Origin: Alloalcanivorax marinus | GTDB lineage: Bacteria > Pseudomonadota > Gammaproteobacteria > Pseudomonadales > Alcanivoracaceae | Assembly: GCF_016785095.1 (NCBI RefSeq) | Contig: NZ_JAEKJB010000002.1 | Coordinates: 1-64,000, forward strand | Length of the DNA stretch: 64,000 nt | Reading direction: 5' to 3' | Shown: in pieces, positions 43,635-51,824 of the stretch | How the letters are laid out: every line of letters starts with the position of its first letter | Numbering within the stretch: the first letter of the stretch is position 1 | The notes under the pieces: generated by a model | The model's database searches: none | What the model was told of the DNA's origin: nothing | What the model saw: the letters and a program-made list of their open reading frames with translations, nothing else | Position numbers and translations under genes: made by a program

Positions 43635-45173
43635 TCACATCCGCACCCGGTCCTGAATACGCTGGGCCGCCTGGCCGAGCATCTCCACCACCTTCTCCTG
43701 GTCGCGCTCGCGCAGTCGCTTGGCGTCCACGTACAGGGCGAAGCCCTCGGTCTCATAGCGCAGGGTCACCGGCTGGCCTTTCTTCAGTTCGGCGGCGCAG
43801 CCCGCCAGGGTCTTGAGAATGGTCTTCTTGTCGAAGTTGTGGATGCGCTCCAGATCCACATGCAGCCCCAGCCCGGCGCTGTCCACGGTGACGAAGCGCC
43901 GCTTGCTGCCGGCATGGCGTTTGAGTTCGTGGGCTTCGTACACGGTCACCGGGCGGTTGAACCCCTTCACCTGGATCTCGCCCACGCTACGGCAACGCAC
44001 CCGGTCCTTCACCAGCCGGTGGGTGCCCTCGGAAATCAACACCTGGCCAGGCCGGCAGGCGGATTCCAGGCGGCTGGCCAGGTTCACGTCGGTGCCGAGG
44101 ATGGTGTAGTCCATGCGGCTGTCGGTGCCGAAGTTGCCCACGGTGACGAAGCCGGTATTGATGCCGATGCGGATCTCCAGCTTCTGATCAATGCCCTCGT
44201 GACGCCATTTCATGCGCAGGAAGCGCATGTATTCCTGCATTTCCACCGCCATGGCCACGCAGCGGAAAGCGTCTTCCTGGGCGCCGGCGCTTTTCGGGTC
44301 GCCGAAGAACACCATCACCGCGTCGCCGATGAACTTGTCGATGGTGCCGCCATAGTGCAGGGCAATGCGCGTCATTTCGCTCAGGTAGGTGTTGAGCATG
44401 CGCGTGAGGGTATCCAGCGGCAACTCCTCGGAGATGGTGCTGAAGCCACGGATGTCGGAGAAGAAAATGGTCAATCGTTTGCGGCGCGTTTCCAGCTTGG
44501 CGTCGCGCTTGCCGGAAAACAGCGAGCCCCACACCTGGGGCGGCAGATACTTGGCCAGCTTGCGGGACAGCTCCACCGCCTGTTGTTGCTGCTCGCTCAC
44601 CCGTTCCTGGGCCTCGCGCAGAATGCGCGTCTGGTGGTTGGCGTAGAAGGAACTGGCGCCCACATGCAGGGCCAGGCCCACCAGCGACAGCACCGACAGA
44701 CTCTGCGGCACGGGCGTGGGCTGCCACGGCACGTTCAGTGCCAGCGCTCCCGCGACGGCACCGGCGGCGGTCATCAGCAGGTTGAGCAGCCAGGCCTTGA
44801 GGCCGCCGCTGCTCGCCGAATTGGCGTGCACGATGATCAGCAACACCAGGCAGGGCACCACCGAGAAGTGCAGCAGAGCACAGGCCACGCCGACAACGGC
44901 GGCGTCGAGCTGCATCAGCACCCGGGACACTCGCTCGGCCCGCACGTCCCGGCGCTGGGCCATGAACACCGCGGTCTGGGCCAGTAATGGCCAGGCCAGC
45001 AGTGCCGCCACGCCGAGCAGGAACGCGGAGGGGTACAGCCCCAGGCTGATGCCCGCGAACAGCAGGGTGGCCGCTACCACGAAGGCCAGCAGGCGAATGT
45101 AGTTGCTTAGCCGCTGCGCGCGCTGCTTGGGGTCCAAGTACGGGCGCCGGGGGCGATGCTTGGGTGTGCTCAT
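43635..45173 (-). CDS. cyaB: Membrane-bound class III adenylate cyclase, CyaB type
   Basis: 512 residues. Six hydrophobic helices in the first 190 residues resemble the MASE2 sensor of Pseudomonas CyaB. A short coiled coil (ERVSEQQQQAVELSRKLAKYL) leads to the catalytic domain, with metal aspartates in FFSDIRGFS and IGDAVMVFFGD, and TDVNLASRLE. An extra 100-residue C-terminal part follows. Start at ATG; a TTG three codons earlier is possible and neither has a strong SD. It makes cAMP, probably for Vfr/CRP-type control. Confidence 0.88.
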   Translation of the reverse strand: MSTPKHRPRRPYLDPKQRAQRLSNYIRLLAFVVAATLLFAGISLGLYPSAFLLGVAALLAWPLLAQTAVFMAQRRDVRAERVSRVLMQLDAAVVGVACALLHFSVVPCLVLLIIVHANSASSGGLKAWLLNLLMTAAGAVAGALALNVPWQPTPVPQSLSVLSLVGLALHVGASSFYANHQTRILREAQERVSEQQQQAVELSRKLAKYLPPQVWGSLFSGKRDAKLETRRKRLTIFFSDIRGFSTISEELPLDTLTRMLNTYLSEMTRIALHYGGTIDKFIGDAVMVFFGDPKSAGAQEDAFRCVAMAVEMQEYMRFLRMKWRHEGIDQKLEIRIGINTGFVTVGNFGTDSRMDYTILGTDVNLASRLESACRPGQVLISEGTHRLVKDRVRCRSVGEIQVKGFNRPVTVYEAHELKRHAGSKRRFVTVDSAGLGLHVDLERIHNFDKKTILKTLAGCAAELKKGQPVTLRYETEGFALYVDAKRLRERDQEKVVEMLGQAAQRIQDRVRM

Positions 45174-45323
45174 GAAGCGCAATCTGGACGCAATGTTCGA
45201 AGGAGCTTACCCAGTTGTGCGTTCAGAAAAAAGACTGATCGAAATTTGCACGCGGGCCGCCGCCGGGGTTCGTCGCTTCCATGGGAAGCGGTTACACTAC
45301 GGCGTTCTCAAGCAGGAGCCACC

Positions 45324-45887
45324 ATGGACACCCTTACCGCTCTGACGCAACGCGTTTCCGTGCCCCGTCTCACCGAGCCCGGCCCCGACGACGATCAGTT
45401 GCGCCGGCTGCTGGAGGCGGCCATCCGCGCCCCCGATCACGGCATGCTGCGTCCCTGGCGGTTCATCGTGCTGCGCGGCGAGCAGCGCCAGCGCCTCGCC
45501 GACATCATGGAGTGGCGGCTGCTCAAGCGTCAGCCGGACGCCGACCAGGCCGCCCGCGACAATATTCGTGGCAAGGCCCTGCGCGCGCCGGTGATCATCG
45601 TTGCCGTGGCCGAGGTCACCGAAGATCACAAGGTGCCGGTCTGGGAGCAGGTGGTGGCGGTGGGTGCCGCCGTACAGAACATCATGGTGGCCGCCCATGC
45701 CATGGATTTCGGCGCCATGTGGCGTACCGGGGATCTGGCCAACGACGAAAGCGTCAAGGAGAAGCTGGGCTTCGCCGACAAGGACCAGGTGGTGGGCTTC
45801 ATTTACCTGGGCACGCCGGCGGTACCGGCCAAGCGGCTGCCCGACGAAAGCCCGGACGACTTTCTGCGCGAGCTGCCCCGTGGCTGA
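45324..45887 (+). CDS. ydjA: Nitroreductase, YdjA type
   Basis: 187-residue FMN/NAD(P)H oxidoreductase of the minimal YdjA type. Conserved segments are AAIRAPDHGMLRPWRF, KVPVWEQVVAVGAAVQN and DFGAMWRTGDL. CAGGAG lies six bases before the ATG; the frame is open farther upstream but runs into the divergent cyclase promoter. It overlaps the thioesterase gene by 8 bp. Confidence 0.92.
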   Translation: MDTLTALTQRVSVPRLTEPGPDDDQLRRLLEAAIRAPDHGMLRPWRFIVLRGEQRQRLADIMEWRLLKRQPDADQAARDNIRGKALRAPVIIVAVAEVTEDHKVPVWEQVVAVGAAVQNIMVAAHAMDFGAMWRTGDLANDESVKEKLGFADKDQVVGFIYLGTPAVPAKRLPDESPDDFLRELPRG

Positions 45888-46350
45888 CCTGGAGGCTTTG
45901 GCCGGGCGGGTGCGCGCCGCCATCCCGCTGACCCGGCATCTGGTATTCCGTTATACCGGCTTCGACGGTGATGCCCTGACGCTGGCCGCGCCCCTGGCCC
46001 CCAACCACAACGATAAGGGCACCTTCTTCGCCGGCAGCCAGGTGGCCCTGCTGACTCTGGCGGGCTGGTCCTGCACCACCCTGATCGCCGAGGCGGTGAT
46101 CGCTGGCACGGACGATCCAGGCCGCGCCGTGGATGTGGTGGCGGTGGAGGGCAGCCAGCAGTATCGGCTGCCCCTGAAGGACGATCTCACCGTCACCGCC
46201 TGTCCGGCGCCGGGCCAGCGTGAACGTTTTAACGAACGACTGATCCGGCGTGGTAAGGCCACCCTGACGGTCCAGGCCCGCGCCACCAATCCAGCCGGCG
46301 ACACCGTGTGTGAATTCCAGGGCCTCTACCTGGCCCGGCTGGTGGACTGA
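45880..46350 (+). CDS. YiiD C-terminal-type thioesterase domain protein
   Basis: 156-residue single hot-dog domain. The segment LAPNHNDKGTFFAGSQVALL is the helix typical of the YiiD_C thioesterase family, and ends with CEFQGLYLARL. It presumably hydrolyses an acyl-CoA or acyl-ACP. The start is GTG inside the ydjA end, so it is probably translationally coupled. Confidence 0.82.
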   Translation: MADLEALAGRVRAAIPLTRHLVFRYTGFDGDALTLAAPLAPNHNDKGTFFAGSQVALLTLAGWSCTTLIAEAVIAGTDDPGRAVDVVAVEGSQQYRLPLKDDLTVTACPAPGQRERFNERLIRRGKATLTVQARATNPAGDTVCEFQGLYLARLVD

Positions 46351-46388
46351 GCGCTGTACAAACCCTCGCCAAACGAACCGCGCCGGCC

Positions 46389-46417
46389 TTGCCAGCATCG
46401 CGCCCCTCGGGTACCCT
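46389..46417 (+). promoter_or_regulatory. Promoter of the tRNA-Ser locus
   Basis: TTGCCA, 17-bp spacer, TACCCT, then ACGCGCCC. It sits 60 bases before the truncated tRNA-Ser copy and about 217 bases before the intact tRNA. The usual distance in this window is 22-33 bases, so the promoter appears to have been separated from its gene. Confidence 0.7.
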
Positions 46418-46464
46418 ACGCGCCCTCTGCACTGGTCGCAGCCGACCGTTCAGCTGTGTGGAGC

Positions 46465-46498
46465 ACAATCAGTTTTGGTGAGGTGTCCGAGTGGCTGA
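46465..46498 (+). pseudogene. tRNA-Ser 5' fragment (upstream copy of a 34-bp direct repeat)
   Basis: These 34 bases are identical to 46622-46655. They comprise 12 bases of leader and the first 22 bases of tRNA-Ser (from GGTGAGGTG to the D-arm GTGGCTGA). The rest of the tRNA is missing; hairpin sequence follows instead. It cannot make a functional tRNA. Confidence 0.9.
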
Positions 46499-46621
46499 CG
46501 CCTTGCCGAAGGCAAGCGAACGTCGCTGCTAGGCAGCGACGGCCCCGAAGGGGTGAGGGCAGAATGCCCGAATAGCGAGCACGCTTGCGTGCGACTGCCA
46601 GAGCAGGCGCAACCGGTAGTG
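46499..46621 (+). repeat. Array of small hairpins between the two tRNA-Ser 5' copies
   Basis: Consecutive perfect stems: CTTGCC-GAA-GGCAAG, GTCGCTGC-TAG-GCAGCGAC, CCCC-GAA-GGGG, GGGC-AGAAT-GCCC, GCACGC-TT-GCGTGC. The second and the following GGCCCCGA resemble the array after tRNA-Arg (10584-10631). No coding sequence. Confidence 0.8.
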
Positions 46622-46633
46622 ACAATCAGTTTT

Positions 46634-46721
46634 GGTGAGGTGTCCGAGTGGCTGAAGGAGCACGCCTGGAAAGTGTGTATACGGCAACGTATCGAGGGTT
46701 CGAATCCCTCCCTCACCGCCA
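46634..46721 (+). tRNA. tRNA-Ser (anticodon GGA)
   Basis: 88-nt class II tRNA. The acceptor GGTGAGG pairs with CCTCACC. The anticodon stem CACGC/GTGTG holds loop CTGGAAA (GGA). A long variable arm (TACGGCAACGTA core), T-arm GAGGGTTCGAATCCCTC and encoded CCA follow. The 5' 22 bases are duplicated upstream. Confidence 0.97.
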
Positions 46722-46761
46722 AATAAAGAACCCCGCGCAAGCGGGGTTTTTTATTTGGCGG
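46716..46761 (+). terminator. 21-bp hairpin overlapping the tRNA-Ser 3' end
   Basis: The last six tRNA bases (CCGCCA) plus the next 15 form an arm mirrored after a GCAA loop, with one mismatch. The inner CCCCGC/GCGGGG followed by six T's is the terminator. Same design as at tRNA-Arg. Confidence 0.85.
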
Positions 46762-46778
46762 TCAGGGCGGCTCTGGTA

Positions 46779-46818
46779 AGAACCCTCCGGTTCGACAAGC
46801 CGGCCAAAGGCCGGCGCA
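46779..46818 (+). repeat. tRNA-linked repeat, copy 2
   Basis: AGAACCCTCCGGTTCGACAA onward through CCGGCC-AAA-GGCCGG to GGCGCA, matching 10538-10580. Nearby, TTCCCTCAC at 46821-46829 resembles the tRNA-Ser acceptor end, as AATCCTCCCCGGT does after the tRNA-Arg copy. Confidence 0.78.
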
Positions 46819-46840
46819 CCTTCCCTCACGACCTATGATG

Positions 46841-46925
46841 CTGTAGGAGCGGCTTTAGCCGCGATCCGGCGTTGGGTGTCGCCCAATCGCGGCTGAAACG
46901 GAAACGCCGCCCGGCCGCTCCTACT
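46841..46925. repeat. Inverted pair of REP-like elements (BIME-like)
   Basis: CTGTAGGAGCGGCTTTAGCC then GCGAT on the left is answered by ATCGCGGCTGAAAC ... GGCCGCTCCTAC on the right, so two REP units face each other over about 25 bases. This is the arrangement mobilised by RAYT transposases in other bacteria; no RAYT gene is in the window. Confidence 0.75.
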
Positions 46926-46951
46926 GCGATAGATAGTCCCACAGCCAGCCA

Positions 46952-47302
46952 TCACCCGGTCAGCTGCGCCACCTCGCACTCCAACGCCCGCGCCCAGGCG
47001 CGCAGGGTTTCCACATGGGGCCTGTTGCCCGCTTTCTCGGCCTGGGCCACGGCGCCCTGGGTGACGCCCAGCTTCTCGGCCAGGCGCGCCTGGGACAGGC
47101 CCCGGTGCTTGCGCCAGGCGGCCATGGGGCTGAGATCCTTGGCGACCATCAGCGTCACCACCTCGTGGGGCAGGGTGACGCGATTGTCGGCGTCCAGCAG
47201 CTTCTGGTATTCATCGAACGGCACCACGGCGTACAGTGGGTTGCCGCTGTCATCCCGAATGATCTGCGCGTTACCGTTGTCAGCCTTGGTAGGTTCGCTC
47301 AT
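46952..47302 (-). CDS. XRE-family antitoxin
   Basis: 116 residues. The N-terminal 45 or so residues (IIRDDSGNPLYAVVPFDEYQKLLD) look like a Phd/YefM-style strand-helix. The C-terminal half is a Cro/CI helix-turn-helix (LSQARLAEKLGVTQGAVAQAEKAG). It follows and overlaps the toxin gene by 23 bp, the toxin-first order of HigBA systems. It should neutralise the toxin and repress the pair. Confidence 0.87.
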   Translation of the reverse strand: MSEPTKADNGNAQIIRDDSGNPLYAVVPFDEYQKLLDADNRVTLPHEVVTLMVAKDLSPMAAWRKHRGLSQARLAEKLGVTQGAVAQAEKAGNRPHVETLRAWARALECEVAQLTG

Positions 47303-47546
47303 CTCGCTTTTTCACCTCTTGTACCGTAATGATCCGTACTCCGTCGTTCAGATCGAACAACACCCGGTAACGGCCAACGCGAAGCCGGTAGCCGGCCTGG
47401 CGCCCCTTCAGGGCCTTAACGTTGGCGGCGTTGGTCGGGCAATCCGCGAGGCGCGCCACCGCGCCGAGAATCGCCATCCGCTGTTTGTGCGGTTGAATCC
47501 CGCGTAACTGCTTCACCGCCGTTTTCGTCCATTCGATACCGTACAT
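47280..47546 (-). CDS. RelE/ParE-superfamily toxin
   Basis: 88 residues. The RelE-like core is visible: AVKQLRGIQPHKQRMAILGA, then VKALKGRQAGYRLRVGRYRV, then VRIITVQEVKKRDERTY. Such toxins usually cleave mRNA at the ribosome. The segment upstream (47550-47625) is strongly AT-rich and would hold the autoregulated promoter. Confidence 0.9.
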   Translation of the reverse strand: MYGIEWTKTAVKQLRGIQPHKQRMAILGAVARLADCPTNAANVKALKGRQAGYRLRVGRYRVLFDLNDGVRIITVQEVKKRDERTYQG

Positions 47547-47694
47547 TCGTCATCCATGACCTGATTTCTTATTTTTTAATTGAATTATTAGTATTTGGTC
47601 ATTTTATCTAATTAAAGTCAAGGGGCCGCCGTCCCCGGGGTGGGGACGGCGGTGGTGGGGCCGGAGGAGGATGGGAGATTGGAGGGGGCCGGGC

Positions 47695-50088
47695 TCAGAA
47701 GTCGACGCTGTAGCCCAGGCTGTAGACCCGGCCACGGCCGGTGAAGTAGAAGTCCGGGCTGACCCGGCCGGCCTGGGAGTAGTAGGTCACGTAGTCCTTG
47801 TCGAACAGATTCTCCACGCCCAGTTTGACGCGGCCCACCGGCAGGGTGCGCACCAGGGAGGCGTCCACCAGGGTGTAGCCGTCGAAGTCCAGGCCGTCCT
47901 GGTCGAAGCTGCGGTCGCGATAGTGGTTGACCTGCACCAGCGAGCGCAGGGTGTCGTTCCAGCTTGCGTTCCAGGTGGCGCCGATGCGGTCGGGGGCCAC
48001 GCTCAGGCCGTTCAGGGTGGTGTCCACGTCGCCGTCGCCGTCGGTGTCGGATTCCCCTTCCTGGTGGGTGTAGGTGAGGCCCAGCTCATGGGCGTCGGTG
48101 ACGCGCCAGTCCAGGGTCGCTTCCACGCCCTTGATTTCCACTTTTTCCCGGTTGACCACGAACACGCCGTTCTCCTCGGTGAGACGCTCGCCGTAGTCGG
48201 AATCCGATTCAAAGTAGCTCACCTCGAAGCGGGTGCGCTCTCCGTTGAATCGCAGGCCCACCTCCCGGTTGTCGGTGACGATGGGTTTCAGGGCCAGCAG
48301 GTTGTCCACGTCCTGGCCGGTTTCGTCGATGCCGCGCAGCACCCGGCCCACGTCGGGCATGCCGAAGCCTTCGGAATAGTTGGCGAACAGCTGCACCTGG
48401 TCGGTGAGCTGGTAGGTGGCGCCGATGTTGTAGAGCATCTCGTCGAAGTCCGGATCGCCGCCGCGCACCAGTACGCCGTTGTTGGCTTCCACGGTGCGGT
48501 AGTCGTCCACTTTCAGCTTGGCGTACTCATAGCGGGCGCCGCCGGAGAAGGCGAGCCGGTCCAGGGGGCGCAGGTCCAGTTGCACGAAGCCGGCGTAGTT
48601 GCGGTATTCGGTTTCCGGCACGTAGACCCGGTCGGTGAGCACCAGGCTCTGGCGGGTTTCGTCGCTGAGCACGTCGAAGCCGGTGGCCAGGTCCAGATGG
48701 TCGCGGAGCAGCCCTTGGCGCTTGAGGGTGAACTGGCTGCCCATCTTCTCGGATTCGTTGCGGGTCTGGTCGAGCAGCGTGCCCACCGGGGCCAGGGCCG
48801 GGTCCTGGAAGGAGCCGGAGCGCAGCGCGCCAAACTGGCCTTCGAAATCCTGGTAGTAAACCTGGGCGTCCAGTTCATTGCCCAGCCAGTTGCCATGGCT
48901 GTAGCTGAGTCGGGTGGTGGTGACCTTGTTGAACATGGGCTCGCCTTCGGCACCGCCTTTCTCGGCGCTGGTGGGAATGCCGTTGGCCAGGTCGCCGGGC
49001 ACCGCCCGGTAGTCGTGGTCGCCTTCCAGTTCGAAGCGATTGGCGCTGAACGTGATGTTCTGGTTGTCGTCCAGCCAATAGCCCGCCTTCAGAAACAGAT
49101 CGTGGCTGGTGGAGTCCTGGATCTCGCCGGGGTAGGCGAAGCCGATGGCGCGGTCGCGGCCATCATAGAACAGCCCGCGCTCCTGGCGGCTGGCGGCGGC
49201 GACGATGTCCCAGCGTTCGGTCTGCCCGGTGAAGCGGTAATCCAGCTTGTGCCCCAGGCCATCACTCTGGAAGTCGTCGTCGCTGGTCAGGCTGACGCCC
49301 ACGTGCTGCTGGAAGCCGGGCTTCTCCGGGCGGCGGGTGACGAAGTTGATGATGCCGCCGGTGGCGCCCAGGCCGTATTCGGCGCTGGCGCCGTGGATCA
49401 CCTCGATGCGTTCCACCATGCTCAGGTCGATGGTGTAGCTGGCGCGCCCGCCGTTGCGCAGCGGGTTCGATTGGGGCACGCCGTCGATCAGAAACTGGGG
49501 GGTGCGGCCACGGAAGGTCTCGCCGGTATTGGACAATTTCTGACGGCTCGGCGAGTAGGACGGAATCAGGTTGGCCAGCACCGCGCCGGGATCATCACTG
49601 ATCGCCATCTGCTCCTCGATCTGCTGGCGGGAGATCATGGTGATCTTGCGCGGAGATTTGCCGGCCACGGTGTGGCTGCGGGCGGCGGAGACCACCACGT
49701 CTTCCAGTTGATGGGCGCTGCTCCGGGCCGGCGGCGCCGGGATCAGGTGCACGGTGAGCCGGCCACTGTCCGGGGTCTGGTTGGTGCGGTAGCCCACGCC
49801 GGTGCCGGCCAACAGGACGTCGAGCGCGCCGTTGACACTGTACTGGCCGCGCAGCGGGGCGCTTTGTCGGCCTTCCAGGTCCGCGCCGCCAACGATCAGG
49901 TCCACGCCGGCCTGTTCGGCGAAGCTCAGCAGGGCGGAGCGCAGCGGTTGGGCGGGCAGGTCATAGGTGCGCTCCGCCGGCGCGGTGAGTGTGCTCTCGG
50001 GTGTTTCGGCCTGGGCCTGGAGCGCGGGGGACAGCAGCATCAGGGCAAGCCCGGCGCCGCCCAGGCGGCGAGAAAACGTCAAAGCCAT
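47695..50088 (-). CDS. TonB-dependent siderophore receptor with STN signalling domain
   Basis: 797-residue outer-membrane receptor. After a signal peptide (about 1-27) a secretin/TonB short N-terminal domain (about 40-115) contacts FecR. A plug (about 130-255, with GETFRGRTPQFLIDGVPQ and GLGATGGIINFVTRRP) and a 22-strand barrel follow, ending SLGYSVDF. The ligand is probably a ferric siderophore or citrate-like chelate; it is not identifiable. It follows fecI and fecR on the same strand, giving a FecIRA-type relay. Confidence 0.93.
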   Translation of the reverse strand: MALTFSRRLGGAGLALMLLSPALQAQAETPESTLTAPAERTYDLPAQPLRSALLSFAEQAGVDLIVGGADLEGRQSAPLRGQYSVNGALDVLLAGTGVGYRTNQTPDSGRLTVHLIPAPPARSSAHQLEDVVVSAARSHTVAGKSPRKITMISRQQIEEQMAISDDPGAVLANLIPSYSPSRQKLSNTGETFRGRTPQFLIDGVPQSNPLRNGGRASYTIDLSMVERIEVIHGASAEYGLGATGGIINFVTRRPEKPGFQQHVGVSLTSDDDFQSDGLGHKLDYRFTGQTERWDIVAAASRQERGLFYDGRDRAIGFAYPGEIQDSTSHDLFLKAGYWLDDNQNITFSANRFELEGDHDYRAVPGDLANGIPTSAEKGGAEGEPMFNKVTTTRLSYSHGNWLGNELDAQVYYQDFEGQFGALRSGSFQDPALAPVGTLLDQTRNESEKMGSQFTLKRQGLLRDHLDLATGFDVLSDETRQSLVLTDRVYVPETEYRNYAGFVQLDLRPLDRLAFSGGARYEYAKLKVDDYRTVEANNGVLVRGGDPDFDEMLYNIGATYQLTDQVQLFANYSEGFGMPDVGRVLRGIDETGQDVDNLLALKPIVTDNREVGLRFNGERTRFEVSYFESDSDYGERLTEENGVFVVNREKVEIKGVEATLDWRVTDAHELGLTYTHQEGESDTDGDGDVDTTLNGLSVAPDRIGATWNASWNDTLRSLVQVNHYRDRSFDQDGLDFDGYTLVDASLVRTLPVGRVKLGVENLFDKDYVTYYSQAGRVSPDFYFTGRGRVYSLGYSVDF

Positions 50089-50184
50089 AACCGGTCGATC
50101 CTTACATCAATGGAAATGAGAAGCGTTGTTGTTGAGGGCTATGACGTTTGAGTGCGCGGATGCAGTAAATTTTTTCGTGATCGT

Positions 50185-51168
50185 TCAATAGAGCAGGGTC
50201 AGGCCGGGCAGGTTCTGGCTCTTCAGGCCCAGGCTGGTGGCCAGGGCGGGCACGCCGCTGTCCAGGTTGTCCAGGTGCAGCACCGCTTCCACCGGAGTGC
50301 CACCGCGGGCGCGGTCGAGCAGTACCACCGGGCGCGACCGGAAATCGTTGATGCGCGCCAGCGCGGCACTTAGAGGGGTTTGCTCGAACACCAGCACGCC
50401 TTGAGCCCAGCCCGCTTCGCGGGGCGGGTCCAGCGGCAGCGGGCGGATGCCGTCCTGGTCCGTGAGGCGGGCGGCATCGCCGGCCTCCAGCAGGCGCTCC
50501 CGGCCACCGGGCAGGCGCGCGCGTACCCGGTGCTCGGTGACGCCCACCTGTTCGGCGCCGTCACGATGACGCACCCAGAAAGCGGTGCCCCGGGCGGTGA
50601 AGTCCGCGTCGCCGCTGTGCACCGTGAACGGGCGCGGTTCATCGGCGTTGATCGGCGCTGGCCGGAACAGGGCCTCGCCGCGCAGCAGTTCCAGGTTCCG
50701 GGCACGGTCGTTGTAGGCCACCCGCACGGCGGCGCCCGGGGCCAGGTCCAGACGGCTGCCGTCGGCCAGGGTCAGGGTGAGCGGCGTGGCACCGGCCAGG
50801 TAGTCCGCCCTTGCCCGCAGCCACCAGTCCGGCGCCTGCCAGGCGATTACCAGTAGCGCCGCCGCCGCCACCGCGAGCCAGGCGGTGGCCCGGCGTGGCT
50901 TGGTGGTGGCGCCGACCGTGGCCGGTGGTACCTCTCCGGCCAGTTCCCAGTGCATCTCCAGCTCCGCCAGGGCTTCGCCGTGGGCCGGGTCGGCGGCCAG
51001 CCAGGCCTCCAGGCGGTGCTGCTCCCCGGTGTCCAGAGGGCCGGCCTGGCAGCGCAGCCACCAGTCACGGGCGGTGCGTTCCACGGTGTTGGAGAAAGGC
51101 TGGGGCATGGCGTGCGGTCCGTGCGGGAGCTTCCCAGGAGTGGGTTGAGGGGCGCTATTGTCAGTCAT
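50185..51168 (-). CDS. FecR-family transmembrane regulator
   Basis: 327 residues. A cytoplasmic N-terminal domain (ARDWWLRCQAGPLDTGEQHR, DUF4880-like) is followed by one helix (about 95-112, AWLAVAAAALLVIAW), the FecR core (LADGSRLDLAPGAAVRVAY) and a C-terminal STN-like domain. It carries the signal from the receptor to the sigma factor. The ATG overlaps the fecI end by 8 bp; a GTG two codons earlier is an alternative. Confidence 0.92.
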   Translation of the reverse strand: MTDNSAPQPTPGKLPHGPHAMPQPFSNTVERTARDWWLRCQAGPLDTGEQHRLEAWLAADPAHGEALAELEMHWELAGEVPPATVGATTKPRRATAWLAVAAAALLVIAWQAPDWWLRARADYLAGATPLTLTLADGSRLDLAPGAAVRVAYNDRARNLELLRGEALFRPAPINADEPRPFTVHSGDADFTARGTAFWVRHRDGAEQVGVTEHRVRARLPGGRERLLEAGDAARLTDQDGIRPLPLDPPREAGWAQGVLVFEQTPLSAALARINDFRSRPVVLLDRARGGTPVEAVLHLDNLDSGVPALATSLGLKSQNLPGLTLLY

Positions 51169-51667
51169 CGGCACGGGTCTGGTCGAGGATGTAACGCATG
51201 GCCAGCGCCAGGTGCTTCTGAATCGAACTGGTGGACAGGCGCAGGGCCCGTGCCGCCTCGCCGTGGGTGTGACCCTCGATACGGCACAGCTCGAACACCC
51301 GCCGGGAACGCTGCGGCAGCCGCTCCAGGGCCGCCGCCACCGCGTCCACCCGGCGCTGGCTTTCGTAAAGGATATCGGGACGCTCGCTGTCGTCGAGCAG
51401 GTCGTCCCACTGCTCCGGGGTCAGGGTGTTGGTGCGCCAGGTCTCATGACGGCGACGGTGATCGGTGAGCAGGCGGCCGGCCAGGGTGTACAGGTAGGGC
51501 AGGGGACGTTCGATGGTTTGCCGCCGGCTGTGCGCCAGCAGGCGGGCGAAACACTCCTGGGTAAGATCCTCCGCCAACTCCGGGTCGCCGGTACGCAGCC
51601 ACAGATAACGATGGATCTTGTGGCGGCACCGCGCATACAGATGCGGCATCGGAGGCTGGGAGGTCAT
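51161..51667 (-). CDS. ECF sigma factor, FecI type
   Basis: 168 residues. Region 2 (RYLWLRTGDPELAEDLTQECFARLL) and region 4 (ERLPQRSRRVFELCRIEGHTHGEAARALRLSTSSIQKHL) are both present, as in iron-related ECF sigmas. It should direct transcription of the receptor gene. First gene of the relay, with a Fur-like site upstream. Confidence 0.94.
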   Translation of the reverse strand: MTSQPPMPHLYARCRHKIHRYLWLRTGDPELAEDLTQECFARLLAHSRRQTIERPLPYLYTLAGRLLTDHRRRHETWRTNTLTPEQWDDLLDDSERPDILYESQRRVDAVAAALERLPQRSRRVFELCRIEGHTHGEAARALRLSTSSIQKHLALAMRYILDQTRADD

Positions 51668-51693
51668 GGCTGCCCGTGCGGGAAATCAAACCG

Positions 51694-51716
51694 TAATTGT
51701 TATTGATTCTTATTCC
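51694..51716 (-). promoter_or_regulatory. Fur-like box upstream of fecI
   Basis: The minus-strand sequence GGAATAAGAATCAATAACAA followed by TTAC contains overlapping NATNAT Fur-type units. It lies 27-49 bases before the sigma gene start, consistent with iron repression. Confidence 0.55.
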
Positions 51717-51824
51717 TTTGTCCAGGCACCTCATTATTGGTGAGCTTGGGGTGAGAGAGAGAGAGGCAGTAATAAATAACTAGTGAATGTCAAGATATAG
51801 GCTATTGGTATTAATTATTTCTTC

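Noticed and set aside
46465..46498. A second functional tRNA-Ser gene
   Set aside because: Only the first 22 bases of the tRNA are present; anticodon, variable and T-arms are missing.
47671..50151. Very long plus-strand open frame (826 codons) opposite the TonB receptor
   Set aside because: The minus strand encodes a complete receptor with STN, plug and barrel motifs. The antisense frame is a by-product of high GC codon use and shows only a low-complexity Val/Ala/Gly/His composition.
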